DNA of 47,475 nucleotides from Candidatus Bathyarchaeota archaeon (GTDB taxonomy: Archaea; Thermoproteota; Bathyarchaeia; Bathyarchaeales; Bathycorpusculaceae): assembly GCA_012515445.1 (NCBI GenBank), contig JAAYYI010000125.1, positions 1 through 47,475 of the forward strand, given 5' to 3'. The notes beneath the pieces are model-generated. The model worked only from the letters and a program-made list of their open reading frames with translations. It ran no database searches and was not told where the DNA came from. Positions 47,472 to 47,475 of this stretch are shown piece by piece. The position numbers were made by a program, and so were the translations under genes. How positions within the stretch are numbered: the stretch's first letter is position 1; each line of letters begins with the position of its first letter.

Positions 47472-47475
47472 TAAC

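Noticed and set aside
1-47475. CRISPR array, rRNA, insertion sequence or integrase
   Set aside because: No regularly spaced identical repeats, rRNA core sequence, transposase or integrase motif was seen on either strand.

Overview
The window is archaeal and fits a TACK-group archaeon, most likely of the Bathyarchaeia type. It carries an HMfB-type histone, Alba, eukaryote-like ribosomal proteins eS17 and eS26 (eS26 is largely a TACK and eukaryote protein), archaeal ThrRS and ProRS, an archaetidylinositol-phosphate synthase, VapBC, TATA-box promoters and GGAGG/GGTGA ribosome sites. The lineage is inferred from gene content; no rRNA is present.

Layout. 1-600 is non-coding and holds a dispersed repeat copy and a decayed metallo-beta-lactamase remnant. 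553-4600 is a sensor kinase, then a nickel locus: a CooC-like ATPase, a ZIP transporter and a divergent NikR, with an inverted repeat between the last two. A tRNA-Leu(GAG) follows. 5108-11523 is a sulfur amino acid block (metW, metX, O-acetylhomoserine sulfhydrylase, cysE, cysK, an XRE-CBS regulator and a divergent HTH gene). A palindrome TAAC-N3-GTTA overlaps the TATA region of three transcription units in this block, including the regulator's own. 11560-20450 holds a HAD phosphatase, a beta-helix surface protein, an Lrp regulator, guaA, a PQQ-propeller surface protein, crcB with DUF190 behind a fluoride riboswitch, and ilvE. 20635-28791 holds thrS, a small zinc protein, a PfkB kinase, an aminotransferase, a secreted protein coupled to a broken winged-helix gene, and proS. 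28951-34187 holds a second beta-helix protein, vapBC and a nucleotide-sugar cluster. 34184-37216 is a SAM hydrolase, a MoaD/ThiS protein, a helical protein, eS17, a TatD hydrolase and a histone. 37423-47475 holds a second PQQ-propeller protein, alba, AIP synthase, eS26, a DUF4438 protein, a CBS-zinc-ribbon protein, dihydroorotase, a Mut7-C protein, an isoprenylcysteine-methyltransferase-like pseudogene, a Gly/Tyr/Cys-rich secreted protein and CbiM.

Most interesting signals: (1) a self-contained Cys/Met regulon with a predicted operator and cognate XRE-CBS factor; (2) eS17, and probably metX and the DUF4438 gene, lack any ATG/GTG/TTG at the conserved start, and in eS17 a CTG follows GGAGG at ideal spacing; (3) a three-copy dispersed element, two copies of which sit directly at gene 3' ends; (4) perfect short hairpins touching or just past stop codons at several gene ends; (5) a TTAGTCAAG palindromic element shared by the two beta-helix surface genes; (6) a fluoride riboswitch, a NikR-like operator, a vapBC operator and a hairpin burying the cbiM ribosome site. 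Three broken genes were also found. All readings were made by eye; no database search was possible.
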